From Roridomyces roridus (Eukaryota > Basidiomycota > Agaricomycetes > Agaricales > Mycenaceae), in the NCBI GenBank assembly GCA_029378245.1, contig JARKIF010000013.1, positions 620,001-684,000 of the forward strand: a stretch of 64,000 bases of DNA, in the 5' to 3' direction. Below are positions 30,077 to 44,100 of the stretch, one piece after another. The number at the start of each line of letters is the position of its first letter. Within the stretch, counting starts at the first letter, position 1. A model generated the notes under the pieces. That model was not told where the DNA came from. It saw nothing but the letters and a program-made list of their open reading frames with translations, and did not search any database. The position numbers and the translations under genes are program-made.

Positions 30077-31862
30077 TTCGTCATGCTTCCCTTTTGCTGC
30101 CTTCTCCGTTCGCCTCCGATCTGTAATTTCTTTCTCGTGTAGCTGTGGCACCGCTGTATTTCTGTGCTGTTCTTTATTGCATCAATTATACTTGACATGG
30201 GATAAGCAGTTTCCCCTGGTCGTTGTGTGATACGAGTTCCACAGCCGCCGCTCTCCACTTAAGATCAGCTGAGCCAACTGAGTCCCCACCGCCAGGCGAG
30301 ACAAGGATTTTTCGGTCGGCGTCGGCGTTTACGAGGGTTGGCGATCGCAATGGGCTGTCATAGCAATTCACAGCGATCTTTGTTACAAATGTTAGACGCC
30401 GACCAGGGGGCAGTGATTGAATTGAAATCGAGCGCTCGAGCGCTACAGACTGACCTAGACCGACGCACGGCAGCCGTTGTGCCTCAATTTTGCCGTTCAA
30501 TCGCCAATGTGGAGCCGCACAGGAAAAAAGGATGTGTTCATTCCCGGCTCTCGGTGGCAAGAGTCGTATACATCGAGAAAACCGAATTGAACACAACACT
30601 CCCGACGGCCTTGTTCGGTGCCGATGGGAAAGTTCGAAGAGACCCTAGTACATACCTGATGGTTTGCGCTTGGTTTGTACAACCACCGGGCAATCACACA
30701 GTGAGTAATTTAGGCCCTGCGAGCTTGGGACTCGGTTGAGTTTGAATCATGAGCTCACGGACGATCAAATGCAAAAATGATCGCACTGATGTCGATGTCC
30801 CTATCGAGGCCTGATTGCAACGGAGCAGCTCAAGTGACCGTTCATTCATGGCCCCACGTTATACAGCCCTCGCCTCCGTTCCTAAACTGGACCTGTCATC
30901 AGAGGATCATAAGCTGACGGTCGGCCATCAATATGTGTTGTCTCGACTCTCGACTTGATCGGCTGCACCCGGCATCCCTCGAGTTCATGGGTTGCGAGAG
31001 AAGGATTCTTGAGTATCTGCATTGAAAAATCGCATTCAAGCTTGCCTGGCGCCACAGTGACCTCCGGAATCCATAACGTGATCGTGACAGGCGTCGGAGT
31101 TTGAATTCACTCCTTTCTTCCTGCCATGATCTCACCATCCAGGGACGACTCTGGATCTTCAAGTCAGACTCTTCCGGATATTCGGACATCGCAAATATTC
31201 CAAGCGGCTGCCGACCCTTGATAGGGCGTATGCTGTCATATCTTCTTCTGATCTCGCGCAATCTCGCGTGCCACTTGTCTCCGTTCTCCGTGTATCCCCA
31301 TCCGAATTTGACTTGCAGTTGGAGTCTTCGTTTCGCCCTCTCGTTCAACTTTGAGCTCAACCTTGCGCTGCCTTTGCTGAGTGCTCCTTGTTGACCAACG
31401 TGCGGTTGATCGCTTGACAATCAGGACCCACCAACAATCAATTGCCGAGCGAAAAAGCTTAACAACGTAACTGTGGCAACAGGTGCATGATCCTCTTGAC
31501 CGGCCGCTACGGTTTACGGTTTACAAGCCACCTGCGACTATGCCTAACAATAACAAGCTACAACTTCCGTCAACTCGACAATTACTTCGAGTCCAAGACT
31601 TTGTGAAGGCTTCCCCAACGTCCAAGGCATGCTCCGTCGATGTATTGGAACTTTAGCGCTCGGCAAGTAGGCCGCCGAGCACGCAGTCCCAATTGATTCG
31701 GTTGATATCAAGTGATTGGCGGCGCACTTCATGCGGATCGCGTACATACCATCGCTAGGCTAGCTCGCTCCACTAAACAGCCGCGGCGTCTCTCTCTTTC
31801 CTTCCATCCACCTCGATATCCACTACACCGACTGACTATCTCTCGACCTGAGGGGCAGTAGA
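30077..31862. other. intergenic, nothing recognised
   Basis: About 1.8 kb. The longest frames are minus 31420-30899 (173 codons) and plus 30338-30739 (133 codons). Both overlap opposing frames, and their residues suggest no known domain. Regions rich in inverted short motifs near 30330-30450 could be regulatory but are not convincing. Confidence 0.35.
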
Positions 31863-33677
31863 ATGAGCGACGAACAGCGACCCGGTGAGGCCTCCATCAT
31901 CGCTGACCAGTGCGTTTACCTCTTTTTTTCCCTGCCATCTTCAAAGCGTTCATACGGTCGGCGCCAGGTTCCTCGTCCATGATCTCTTCCTGGTTGGCCT
32001 GGGTCCGTTTCCTCCTCTTCCGTGCAGCTTGTCCGCGCTCACAAAACGTTCAGTCGTCATTGTTTATGACTACCTCGTCACGCTTCCCGTCGAGATTCAC
32101 TACATCTGGCTCCGGAGGAAACGCGGTTCCTCGTATTGGTTCCTACTGAACCGGTATCTGGGGCTGAGTATCATGTTCATAATAGGGGGGTTGAAGTTTA
32201 GCGTTATACCACCCACCGTGCGTGTCCTGTTCCTCGGAGCCACTGTACCGTCCTAACATGCGGTCGTTCTCCTAGCTGTAAGCTTCATAATGGACTTGTT
32301 GCGATGCGAGCTAACTGGTGCAGCTGTGAGACTATTCCGAAGCTGGCGAAAGGATTCTTGATATCCCAAGAGGTGGTCGTATTCGGTGCGCTGGCTTCTC
32401 TACCTCGTTCGAGATCCGGTAATTGACCTCCATCCCACAGGGATTCTCGTCCTCCGCGTGTACGCCATGTTCAATCTCGACCGCCGGATTCTAGCGTTGC
32501 TCCTCGTGACAGGAGCCGCCGCCTTCTCGATGTCCGCCGTCAGTGCGAATCCTAGGGCTCCTTCTGCGGCTGATGTTCATTCCGTGTAGTGGCTTGTTTC
32601 GACACAGGCGACAGTTCCTCCCCCAGCGGATGCAAACCTCAACAACTCGGACCTTCCGAACCACTTGAACGGGTTCCCGCAGCCGAGTCCCGGCTCAACG
32701 CTGTGTCCTGACCTTATATTCCACCCGACGTAAGTCACTTCTGGTTTGGGTCTCAGCAGCCATCTCATCCCTCTTATCAGGGCTATCCGTATGTTTCCGT
32801 GACCCACACAATTTTGCTTGAAATAACTGAGTGACTAACCAAGTACACAGGGGTCGCAGGAGCATGGGAAGGCCAGTTCGTACCTTTTCAGCTTCCTTTC
32901 CTTTCCCCTCGTTTATTGATGGACCTTGATCCAGATTCGCGCTCGACACCCTCATCTTCCTGCTGACCGTATATCGTGCGTTCCTTCACCGCCGACGCGA
33001 GGAATGGCAATCTTCGCTGCTCCGTTGTCTGTTTCGCGATGGTGCGTACACTCTAGCGACACGTTGAACGGAGGACTGATTCGTTGCAATGTATGTCCAG
33101 GCGCCATATACTTCTTGTGCGTATCTTGTTGCTTTCTCCGTTTCCGAGTCAATACTGACATGAGCTTTAAGCGTGTTGAGCATCGCGAATTTAGCCAACA
33201 TCCTCATGTATTACGTATGTTTTCATCCGTGGTCCCGCACTCAAACTGATTTGCTTGCATACAGTACGGTGATGTACGCAGACTCATCCTCTCGCATTGT
33301 CTGGTTTCTAATCTAAATACCGTCCAGGCTCTGCTCAGTGGTAGCTTGACGTGGTTTGCAAGCGCGTGCGTCCATCCTCTCCCCTCTGCTTTCAATTTGA
33401 CTTGAACTGCCTCCCACCACCCAGCCTATCAACCGTCGTCCTCGCCCGCCTCATGCTCAACCTCCACGCCGCCGCTTCCGCGGGGATCCTCATGCCCGGG
33501 GCCGGCGGGCAGTGGTTTGGAGACGAGCATCTATACAGCGACGAGACGGGGACGGCCAGCGAAGATACGGGGACTGTCGTGTTCGTTGGGAGTGCAGGGG
33601 CTAGACGTAGTGGTGAGGGCCGGGGGAGGCGGGGTAGGGATCCGTGGCCAGCGAGAGTGAGGGATAGTTGGGGATAG
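31863..33677 (+). CDS. DUF6533 seven-helix membrane protein
   Basis: A multi-exon gene with short introns. The start MSDEQRPGEASIIADQ is followed after an intron by VVIVYDYLVTLPVEIHYIWL and FLLNRYLGL, the hallmark of DUF6533. Later exons give ILVLRVYAMFNLDRRILALL, VAGAWEGQF, FALDTLIFLLTVYR, ANLANILMYY and the last transmembrane and tail LSTVVLARLMLNLHAAASAG, ending about 75 residues on in a Gly/Arg-rich cytosolic tail with a stop at 33675-33677. The helices match the family's usual seven-segment order. The function is unknown; a receptor-like role is often supposed from topology only. Not every exon border in 32270-33250 could be fixed, so small gaps or a frameshift cannot be excluded. Confidence 0.75.
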
Positions 33678-35567
33678 ATAAGTATGTAGAGTTTGTTGAG
33701 AGGATGCTTGTACATGACTGGTTCGCGCTGGTTTAAAGGAAAGTTGAGGGAAGGCGCCGATTTCAAGTGCTGACGCTGAACAGACGGCATCACTGATAAG
33801 GTCAACCACCGTCGTCATTGATTCGGTTCCATTCGAGACCGTGAAGGTAGCAACCGCACAGACCGGAGAAATAAAACAAAGCCGCGTTGGATACACTTTC
33901 AAGTAGATGCGGATCGCTTGAATCAGTGGTCTCCTCACCTGGGAACGGGGCCAAGCTGCATACGGCCGTCGGACGAATTAGAATTAAAATCTAAAAATTC
34001 AATAGGATGGATACGCATTTACTTCAGAGGATAAGGGAAAACGTTGGCGCTAACGGGGTCCAAATATTTCAGAAGCGGAGGATTTACCAACGCAATGTGT
34101 GCGTACGTACCACGTCGGAGGCGCTCTGAATCCCGGTGAGGCTTGATAGCGAGCTAGATCGTTGAGCAACGGAGCTAGAACTAGCTTATGATGCGGTCCA
34201 GACCTTGACGATAGCGCGATCCATCGACCTGGAAGTAAGTGTTTACTTATTGCCCGAAGGACCGGGTATCTCAGAGCGCCAGAAAAAGACAAGAGCCTCA
34301 ATCGAGTCAATCCTTGATGGATGTTTAGCCGCGTGCGCACGCGGGCTAGTAGAAGGTAAGTAAGAATCATATTGCACTAGACCAGATGGCGTTGAGGAGT
34401 GAGTGTAGCGAGATCGCCCAAGATCGACGCGACGTCGCAACTTATCCTAATTCAGTTGGTGGCGTCCAGTTTCCACAGGGAAAGGCAAAGAAGGAATGGG
34501 CATCAGGGCCATGGCAGCCTCGATTGCGTGCATACGTACTATGCATGGACCGAGTACGAGTTCAAGCTAGTGGTGGGGGGAGACTCACAAATTACAATCA
34601 TGGCGTACACTCAATGCCTCCAATTTCCTTCGTTCTTGAGGCGAATACGGGAATTCCGGAAAATCCACCTCCCTTGGGTAAGACGCCATAAGGAGAGAAT
34701 GATGACATTGCCTGACCTTGCCAACGGGCTGCACGGGCACGGGCACGGCCGTTGCACTAGACAGATGAAGGGAAGAATGTCAAGTCGCCGACCGCGTCAC
34801 CCGGTGACCGTGCCACAAGGTCGACGTGAGTAATTCGACTGCGATCGACCGAATTTTTCCTTGAAAGTCAGGTGGATGAATGGACGTTGGCGTATATTGC
34901 GCCACGAGTCCAGAAACGTCCTGTAGAACGATCTTGATAGGCTGAGTATTGCGTGGTGTCAACTGCGAAGGTGTCAAAAACTGTATCCAGATGACTTGGG
35001 ATTCTGCCACAGAGAAGTGAATTAGCTCTAAAACGAGGACAACATTCAAAATGTGATTCGGCTAAAAGGAGGACAACTGACAAGCCACCAGGGAGCGAGA
35101 TGTGGAGACTTCCGTCATTTCAAGAGCGACGTCCGAGTCAGCAGAAAGAAGCGACAGAGAGATACAGCGCGAGCAAGAACGCTTGAATAAATCTGGGCTT
35201 GATGTGAGGTGGATTGAGCAGCGTTGCGACGATGGGCAGCTTTCAGTCAGCCCTCTCGAGATCGGGTTTGGATGTCCGAAGACCGCAACAAGCCACTGGG
35301 CAGGCCAGAGACGATGGCGACAAGGTTATGGTTGAACAAATGGCTGATGCAAGCCTGGTAATACGCTGGTTGAGTCCGATTTGTCCGCCACTTGAGCAGC
35401 GACTAGCATGGCGGTGGGCGATTGTCGATTCGTCATTCTTCGGAATTTTTTGACAGTTGACGAGACTCGGCACAGCACTTGACGATGGGTGATGGTGATG
35501 GTCAGGAGAGAAGGCGTGTATTTGCTTGCCTCTATTTGTTCCATCAATCGATCTCACTTTCACCACA
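33678..35567. other. intergenic, nothing recognised
   Basis: About 1.9 kb. Frames up to 144 codons (34399-34833 plus) overlap others on both strands without domain or splice support. The DNA just left of 35568 should be the NIF3 promoter. Confidence 0.35.
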
Positions 35568-36744
35568 ATGGCCTCCTCGCTCGTCGTCTCCAGCTCCCTC
35601 ACGAAAGCAGTATGCAATGCCATGAAACGGATCGCTCCGCCAGCACTGGCCGGCTCTTGGGACAACGTCGGTCAAAAGTGTCTCAGTCATCCATTGAATC
35701 TCTGACTCTTTACCGCGCAGACGGGATTGATTATGGGCAAGTCTACGAGTTTCTGAGCAGGGAGTGAATTGCCAACGTTTGGGTCCCAGAGTCTCCGGTA
35801 CAAAACGCCAACGCAGCCGCCAATCGTGTGCTCCTCACCATCGAGTGGGTACATTTGTGGCACGCTTTCTTTCGTGTATTTGACGCGCCAGCAGTATCAC
35901 GCCGGCCGTTTGCGACGAAGCCATCTCCCGTGGCGCATCCATGATCGTCTCGTACCACACTCCGATCTTCAGAGGTCTCAAGGCCCTGACGCTTGAGACA
36001 CCCTTGCAAAATACACTCCTGCGTTGCGCCGCTGGCGGAATCTCTGTCTACTCTCCCCACAGCGCATTGGATAGCGTTTTCGGGGGGATTGACGACTGGC
36101 TTGCCGAATGCATCCACGCCAAACCACCCATGGTCGATGTTTTGGGCTCCAATCCCGCGACGCAGGCGATTGGCGGCGATGGGCGCTGTGTGACGTTCGA
36201 CCCGCCCGTGTCAATGGAGGTGCTTGAGGGTAGGATCAAGAAGAGTCTGGGGTTGGCGCAGAGTAAGTTGAGGTTTCTCGATGCGTGCTCTGTTTTTGCT
36301 GACTGCATCCAGTCCAGGTCGGCTACTCCCGGCTGCGGCCTGACCGCTTGGTACGCACGGTGGCGATTTGCGCTGGCTCCGGTGCGTCCATGTTCAGCGA
36401 GTTGGGTACAAAGGCCGACGTCTACTTCACTGGCGAGATGGAGCACGTGCGCTCATCTACTCTTCCGATTTCCAGTCGGTATCTGACCCAAAAATTACCT
36501 GTAGCACTACATCCTCGCTGCAGTCGCGGCAGGCACGCACGTCGTTCTGTGTGAGTATCGTATCTCATGGTTCTCCTGAGTTAACTTCTCCTTCTCAGGC
36601 GGTCATACGAACACGGAACGCGGCTACCTGCCCGTTCTCGCCCAGAAATTGTCGTCGGAGCTTCAAAACGAATTCCAGGCCGAGGCGGCACCATTCGACG
36701 TCATCGTCAGCGAGGCTGACGCGCACCCGTTGCAGTTTGTGTAA
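35568..36744 (+). CDS. NIF3-like (YbgI/DUF34) protein
   Basis: Several exons read as one NIF3 protein. The start has KAVCNAMKRIAPPALAGSWD, the family's signature near the N-terminus. After introns come SPVQNANAANRVLLTI, DEAISRGASMIVSYHTPIFR (the first metal-binding histidine region), NTLLRCAAGGISVYSPHSAL (second histidine and the D of HSALD), then VRTVAICAGSGASMFSELG, ADVYFTGEMEH and, after introns, HYILAAVAAGTHVVLC and GHTNTERGYLPVLAQKL, ending DAHPLQFV at 36744. NIF3 proteins form toroidal oligomers binding two metals; a role in metal or GTP-cyclohydrolase-like chemistry is proposed but not settled. The metal ligands seem present and the frame intact across introns. The exon between WDNVG and ESP is uncertain. 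Confidence 0.88.
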
Positions 36745-39277
36745 AAGGACCGTGTGTCTGCTAATTCTTGCTGCTCAATCATGCGTGTGCGCACTGTCAT
36801 CATGCCTAAAACGATGTTTAAAAGAAGCCGACGGATACGCATGCTACGATACCGCAGGCGCCAAGTTCATGGTGAAGTACTATCAACGCTCGACTGGTTA
36901 CTATTTTTTCGTGCTGCCGTCCAATCTCCGAGACTCCCGCGTGTATGACTGCCTACGGACCACGGTGTTTCAATCTTCTTAGTTTGATTGACTTTCAAGC
37001 TCCAGAGCCCGAGTGGTGCTTGAATTACGTCCGGCGTTCTGGGCCAATCTTTCCATCGCTACTAGTACTTCGTTTTTGGGGTGCCTGTTGACGGAGATTC
37101 GGTAAGGCGGTTAGTCACTGTCGTCGCAGATTGAATACATTCAAGGTCCGACCTACCGGCAGCGACGTCCCGGCGTTTGCCTTCATGGGAACTCGGTTGA
37201 CGCCTCTGGTGCCTTTCAAGGGACAACTGTCGACTAGCCAATCAATTGCCGCCAGCGCCTCGGATCCACGTGCCGAGTTTAGTCCGTCCGCTGGTGACGC
37301 TTCTCTGACCTCTTTCTCGCTTCAGATTCTCAAGTTCAATGTATCAATAACTGTGAACCTCAGCGTACTTTTTACGAGAAGCGCCACGGGAGACCCGTGC
37401 CAATGATGGTGGGAAACGAAGGGTGCCTACCGTAACCTGGCCTACGTACCCATGGATTGGGTTCACAAGAAAGAACCATTCCATTCAGTCGGTCGCCCAA
37501 GTTGTCCTCTCGACGCAACGCCGCGCAACACGCGTAAGGTGTCTTGTTGCCCGACGCCAACGCCCACTATATGTACATACAGTCGGCACAAATTCTTGGG
37601 GTAAGATTTTCGACGCATAACCGCCGCTTGAATTGGGTCTCTGTTCAAAGTCTGTATAGTGTGCATATGGGCAGCTTTCAAAGGGCGCCGTAATTGGCTC
37701 CTCATCAATGGCTTCTGTCACGGGAAACCCGAGCCGGACTCACAGGCTGACTGCTAACCGGAATCATAGAGCCAGACTAAAGTGAGTGAGATGGCGCCAA
37801 CTGTCTGTGCTGGTTCTCGATCAATCAGCTGGACACAACGCTGTCCTGAATTCACTGGCAGCGGTGTTAACGGGCACGGCCAAGAGTAATATTGTCAAGA
37901 CATACTTACTAGCCTATCTCATGCTCAGGGCTATCTGCAATAATGCTGGCAGGCGAGCTTCGGGATGTGATTGGACTCTTCGCTCCTCTCTTCTTTGTGC
38001 TTCACCCCCTCCGCCGTTCTTTATTGAGCTCGTATACTGCCAGAAACAGCAGTCGGGTTCCCCGGTGAGACGGTTCCCGTTTGATGAGAACCCTGCGCCA
38101 CGGCCACTCCCACCACAGCGGTTGAAAGTTATTTGTGGCCAGGACCAGTATGTCGTGTCATGACACCCGGCCGCCTTGTGTCGTCACTCCGCAGTACCGT
38201 TCTCGACTCGCCATATGGAGCGCTCTTCGGAAATGTTTCTTTCGAGATTCTGGGTGTCTTGGCCCTCGAGCGGGATCGGGGATCCATCTCAGGCATTCAA
38301 ACGCGAGGCGAAATCTCGAATCCCAATCTCATGCGGCTTGCTAGACGTAGATTCGTGTCACCTCTGGTGTCCGACCGTGTCCGACCCGGGATGCAAATCG
38401 AGAGCCCGCTGCCAAACTCTGGCTGGCAGCAGCCATGTTCCTCTGCGAGGTGCAGTGTTCGGGCCCGAGCTCTTTCCATTGTTTCGGTCAGCAAGACTGC
38501 ATTGCGGATCGCAGGAACCATAGTTTTGGGTCCCGTATACCTACTTCTTTTCAAGTTAATTATCATTGATGTTGATTATTCGACGACGCGGCATCTCATG
38601 AGCTTCGCCACAGCGAGCATGTGGAGCAACAAATGCCAAGCCTGAGACTAACGCACCTCACAATTCTTTTCTCGTTTCCACCCTTCAAATATATGTGAGG
38701 CGCGTCGCGGCAAGTTCCTTCTCAAATGCCGAAAGCCAAGGTTTCGTGATGTGACTTTTATTTTCCGCATGTCTTCGCCAAGTCTTCGACTTACGTCTCG
38801 TCGATCACCGGTGTCCGGCCCACCAAGAAGTTGAAGTGCTAAATGTAAATGCAATTATGCAAATGCAGATGCCGATCAACTCCGCCCGCGCCCTGCCAAG
38901 TGGACCAGTCTGGATCCGCTTTCTTGGAGACTCTCTTCGGAATCGCTGGCACCGGGAAAAGAAGAAGAAGAAGAAGAGATCAAATTAGGTAGGTATCGAA
39001 CTGGCCGAACTATACAAGGCTTGTACACTGAATGAATGATTACAGTAAGTAAAGGATCTCTGTCGGAATGAATGCGAATCCGGATGGATGGTGGTACAGG
39101 CGTCCCGCATGTGAGAAACACCGATTAGGTGGGGAGTGCCAACTAGTATGTAGTAGCGAGGTACATTTTGACAGTGCGAGGAGAGCAAATTGCAATCTAC
39201 GAAGAGCCACCGTTAAATAGCCAACTCGAGAACACCGAGATGAGGACGTACGGTGTATAGCTTGAGGGGACGCGATT
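36745..39277. other. intergenic, nothing recognised
   Basis: About 2.5 kb right of NIF3. The longest frame is plus 38133-38645 (170 codons), overlapped by two other plus frames and a minus frame of comparable length, so none is credible. No repeats or RNA genes were seen. Confidence 0.35.
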
Positions 39278-39551
39278 TTAGGTGTGGCAGGGACGAGGGC
39301 AGCCATTTCTGCGGCATGCAGCAGCGTTGAAGATGCATTTGGGTCTGAGAGCGGGATGTGAGCCGGGAGCCACAGCGGCGGGGAACGAGGGAGAGGACAT
39401 ACGCGTGGTCGCCGCCTCGCCACCCACAGTGCGAGCACTGAGGGCCATTTTGGTTGACAGGTGTACCCCCAAGAGTCGTTTGCGCATTGCAAGCAACGAT
39501 CGGCTCGGCGACGCGCTGGGAAGTGGGGATCGTGGTGGTGGCAGCGTGCAT
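39278..39551 (-). CDS. small Cys-rich family protein, copy 1
   Basis: Two exons, 39551-39403 and 39344-39278, with a 58-bp intron (GTATGT to CTCAG), give 71 residues. A 37-residue leader of low conservation (starts MHAATTTIPTSQ) is followed by VNQNGPQCSHCGWRGGDHA, then, across the phase-2 intron that splits the Ala codon, PKCIFNAAACRRNGC and a short tail RPCHT. The conserved part has C-x2-C-x6-H-x3-C plus two later cysteines, which could hold one zinc. No signal peptide or membrane segment is seen. Three relatives share the layout at 45517, 53228 and 61271. The CGWRGG-H block resembles short motifs I recall in other agaricomycete hypothetical proteins, but no function is known. Copy 1 keeps all conserved residues. 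Confidence 0.8.
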
Positions 39552-39648
39552 TGTGGAGTCGACTGAATGAGGCTGAGGGAGGTTGTGTATGTGGAATGGG
39601 CAAGGAGCTTGAGGTTGGGGATGGATGGGATGATCTGCTAACCTGGCC

Positions 39649-39658
39649 CGCCTTTTAT
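39649..39658 (-). promoter_or_regulatory. TATA-type box of small gene copy 1
   Basis: On the minus strand, ATAAAAGGCG, 98 bp before the ATG at 39551. The same box, ATAAAAGGC followed by A or G and G, precedes all four family members. Confidence 0.7.
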
Positions 39659-41076
39659 CCTGTTTGCAGTGTCATTATGCCCGGCATCCACCTATTCCTG
39701 TGGGTTCCCGTAATAATCGTGGCGCTGAAGTAACCCCTCCTGGAACGCAGATCCGAATCTCACACAAGTTTCCATATGCGGAACTGAATGCTTGCAGGTA
39801 ATTATGACGGTAAGGTAACGCGTCTAATCTAAGCCAAATGGATTCTTTCTGAAAAGGTGGGGGCGCGTCGCTCACACGCCTTCCGGTTTATTTTTATTGA
39901 TTTTTTCTCCACACAGGACCAGCATCTGGAATCTTGCGGCCGAGGGACCGCAGTCGAGAGTGTTGGCACGCCCCGGACATCGGAGGTCTGGTGCGTCTTG
40001 GTAGTAGCTGAGTAACTCTCGAGGCTGGTCCCCGTAAGCGGAAGGCAGGCAGGCAGAGAACAAAGAAGCTGCGACAAATGATGAGTGCAGTCGGCGCTTC
40101 GGTACTTCGGTGAGAAGAGACAAACCACGCCAACACGAGCTTGATCCCTACAGAAATGAGGCGGACGAACAAAGAGAAACGCGATTCTTGCCATGCACGG
40201 TCCGATTTCCGGGCGCGGGGACCCACACAAATGATAAGTCCGCCAAAGGCCACGGGTGTTCAAGGGTGCGGGACAAAGGGAAAGCTATGCAACACTGTGC
40301 CCGTAATCACCGCAGAACTTGTAAGACAACGTGCATCAAGCAAAGTGTGTCATGTGCGTAGCCGACGGTGCCCACGGACACGGGAGAGTCACCTCAAACA
40401 AGGAACCTAATCAGCCCGAGGTCGGATACGCGAAGTTGCGATACAAAAATCAGAACAAGGACAAAGAATTTAGAAAGTGCCGAGTCAACACAGCCTGAAG
40501 TGCTTTGTCGGATCAACACTGGAACATCGAGGCCAGCGCTCCGCCGAGACCCCGATCGAAGCCGAAGCATAAATTCGGGCCACAGGCGCCGACGCCGGAA
40601 GGCACGGCGATTGAGCCATATGCGCGCGACGGAAATGAGTGTGGCGGGATGAACCTCGACGGAAATGAACAGTTCCGGATAAGAAGAAGTCGCTCAGAGG
40701 CCTGGTTGAGTTGATACTTATGATCACTGGGAACCCAGGGACAGAATCCTTGTGGAGCAAGTTGTGTTTGTATATCGCATCTTTGGTTTCCCGTCCCGCG
40801 TTGTCAGCAGGTCGATTCAAGAAACGGGGCACTCACTACTCGGGCGAATTTTCCGTACACGGCGGCCCTCGGCTTGCTATCGACTATCTACCAGTGGAGC
40901 TCCACGTTCAGCGGAAACGGATGACTGAGACTTTGTTGTTGATCCTGCCCACTGGGAAAGTGAACCTTGTCGCGAAAAATGATGGATAATGTCAGTGCGG
41001 CAGAAAGATAAACCAAAAGGTGCTGTAAATTTGGCACGACAGATACTTGCATTAGAACGTTGGGCTCTTTTTCTCT

Positions 41077-41140
41077 CGAAGAGATCCGTGGCATCCTCGA
41101 GAACTGCGCGAAGAGATCCGTGGCATCCTCGAGAACTGCG
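41077..41140. repeat. 32-bp perfect tandem duplication
   Basis: The unit starting CGAAGAGATCCGTGGCATCC occurs twice in direct succession, 41077-41108 and 41109-41140. A recent local slippage product in noncoding DNA. Confidence 0.9.
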
Positions 41141-44100
41141 CGCGGTAATCAAACCTACGCCACCGTCAACAACGTTGGAATGATTTCAACTCCGCGCACC
41201 TCCGTCGATTGTTATTCGTTGAAACGGCGAGATAGAAGGGGGGAAATGCTAATAAGGGTTTCTGATGGCACTAGAACGTTAGATTGGTTGCAAGGTCAGT
41301 TAACGTTAGTAGATCCATGATGTTCTCCCGAGGAGCGTGTCAAGGCGCCAGACTGCTGCAAACGCTCGCATCTCGCCGTCGGTGAACAACAAAGATGTGA
41401 GGGCCTGAGTTGGATATATCATATTCGAGGTGCCTTCCCCGTCGGTGGAGTAACGAGAGAACGGGACTCGAGTCAGAAGCAAGGGCCAGGGCACCATACG
41501 CAGTATCGACAATCACGGCAGAAGACCGGCCTTTTCCTTCCTGGAAATGGGAAAAACCCGTTTGTGCCCACTTCTAGCAGGTACGGGAACAAGCATTCAG
41601 AGGTACGGACTATGACTTCTGATTATGATGGATGGAACTGTCCGGGATTCATGGGCGAGTGAGTGGATGGCAGGCACCATGACTCGACAACTGACCGACA
41701 CCAATACACTCTCATGGCGGGCCAGCACATTCGGTTGGAGGCTAGCGTGAGGCACCAGCCTCAAAATAGTTCCACCAGCGTCTGTATAGAGGCGGGCATT
41801 TAGAGTTCAGTCTTGAACATCTACTATCAAGAAAGAATCAGAAAATTCGGGACGAGAGCAAAATGCGAATAGAGTGTGTTGTGGAGCGATCCCAGTCTCA
41901 GACGAACGTTGCACCACCCTTCAATCGAATCGTGCGAGCCTTCTGACCGCTGTGAGAGTAAAGTTTCGGGCACTCCCGAGACGGCCGTCGGAAGCAAATA
42001 TAGCTTGCACCTACTCAGGCTGAGACTTCAGCTTGTCAACTGGCCACACAACACTGACTGACACTCGCGCAACTCGGCGCCTACCGGTCGGTCGACGCAC
42101 TGACAATGTCCATGATCAGTGGAATGATTCTAAGTTGACTCGGATGGGCGTGCGGCGTTGATTACTTGTTGAATGGAGCCTCTAAAATTCCGACGACAAG
42201 GACATAGCCATCTGCATCAACCGTGAGGGTCCCCAAGAGGGTCAGAAATAACCATGGACATGAATCAAATAAAATGTATGGAATAATGTGAATGCGTTCC
42301 GCCACCAGCCAGAAGGCCAGCGTCTTCAGAGTGGCCAGCACAGGCCGGGGCCGTACGGCGTAAATTGCCAACAAAAACAGAAGCAGCGAGCGGCACTCCG
42401 AATGGCCATGTGCACTGGCCGCCGAGCCGCCGCAGCTTCGGCTTGCCTGTATGCGTCAGGCGGCAGAGGCAATGGGCATGCGGTTACATGACATGTGAAC
42501 GGCGCGAACCAGCGCCGATCTGGGCGGGGTCACCCACCCACCCAGCCATTCGGTCCAATTGAATAAAATCATGATGGAGATTCAATTGAGGTCAAGTGCG
42601 TGCGGGCACGCGCAGGGCGGGCGCTAGAAGGGGAGCCGACCTTTCGAGAAGTAAAGCCACTGGCAGGCGTCCTCAATTTTGGCGGCATGGAGGTAACGCA
42701 ACGTCGGTGGCCGCGACAGAAAATATTCGGCGTCTTGCGGGTGGCTTTCTGATACGCGAGTCTGTAGACTGCGCCCCGCGGGGAATGCAAGGAGTTAGAT
42801 TCCTAATAAATGCATACCTGTACGTATACAGGCGCATCACTACGAAAGAAGACGGGCAGTGATGAGCGCACGGGTCGAATAAGGAAAGAGGAAAAGACAT
42901 ATCAGGGTTTTCCCTCCCTTCCGAGAGAAGGCGTTTCACTCGTCCGAGGCTCGCTACGTGATGTCCGGGGACACACTTCCAGAAGGTGTTGAGCCTCGGC
43001 GTCTCGCGGAACCAAGTGATACGCGAGAGTTTTTTTGCCAGAAATAAAGGAGATCTGAGCAATGAGGCTTTCAACCGTCGGGATGTGCCGGACACCGCCC
43101 GCATGGTGACTCGGAAGGCGTAGAGATTTCATCAGAATTTTGTTGGCTTGCCAGGCTGCGTCTAGACGATTGAAACCCTCCAAGTTGGCCCTAAGAGTGT
43201 GGCTCCTGCGACGCAAGGCCTCTGAGTAGGCAGGGAACAGCCTGAAAGAGCTCCAAACGATTGCCAAGGTGCGTGGCTTGACATGCCGATGTGAATGTAG
43301 CCTAGAATCTGCTAGAATTATATCGGCATTTGAATTGTGTGACGCCGCCAGCGGTGTTCAATGTCGGTCCCGGGTTCCGCGCATCATGAAGCTAAGCGCA
43401 GCGCTCACTGGCACTCCTGCCCTGTGGAGCCCAGCCCACAGGAAGTAGCCTAGCAGCAGATCGAGATTATTTGACGACGAGAATTTTGTCTTGGCTTTTT
43501 TCTTTGGCTGGCGAGGCGTGCGACGGTAGGTGAATGATCCAGCTTTCAGTCGTGAGGCGCTGGTTGGGGCCGTCGCTATGGAGAGGCGAGACCGGTCCCA
43601 AGTCGTTGGAAGGCGTTGAGACTCGAGAGGTACGTAGCGAGAGGAGGAGGTGGAGGAGTCACATCACACGTACGTCACAACTGGCAAACCCATCATTGAT
43701 TCAATCATCGGCTTGCCCTTGACCACAACTTCAATATTCAATCTCCGTGAGTAGGAGCAGTCACCGCCATGACGGAGATCTCATCAAACGGCGCCACCCT
43801 CGACGCACCACCCGCTCATCACCAACGGGAGAAGCCCCAGTGGCCAAAACATCTTAGCAGGCGGCGGCGCTACCGCCCGACGTGATCGCTAGGGGTCCAA
43901 AAGCTGCGAACAACGTATCTCTATCTGCTTGCACACAACCAGTCGAGCTTGCTTACCATACCGACCTGCGGCGGCGTCTCGGTTCTCCGGTCTCCCCGCA
44001 CCTTAAGCACCACGCACACGGTAGCTAGAGACGCCACCAAAAGGGCGGGTTCACACTATCTTGACCACTTATCTTTAGGTGAGCGATGTTAACGCCGCCA

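Noticed and set aside
30899..31420. 173-codon minus frame
   Set aside because: Arg/Ser-rich with no family pattern; overlaps a 97-codon plus frame; no promoter or splice support.
38133..38645. 170-codon plus frame
   Set aside because: Three overlapping plus frames and a minus frame are all open here, which points to low stop density, not coding.
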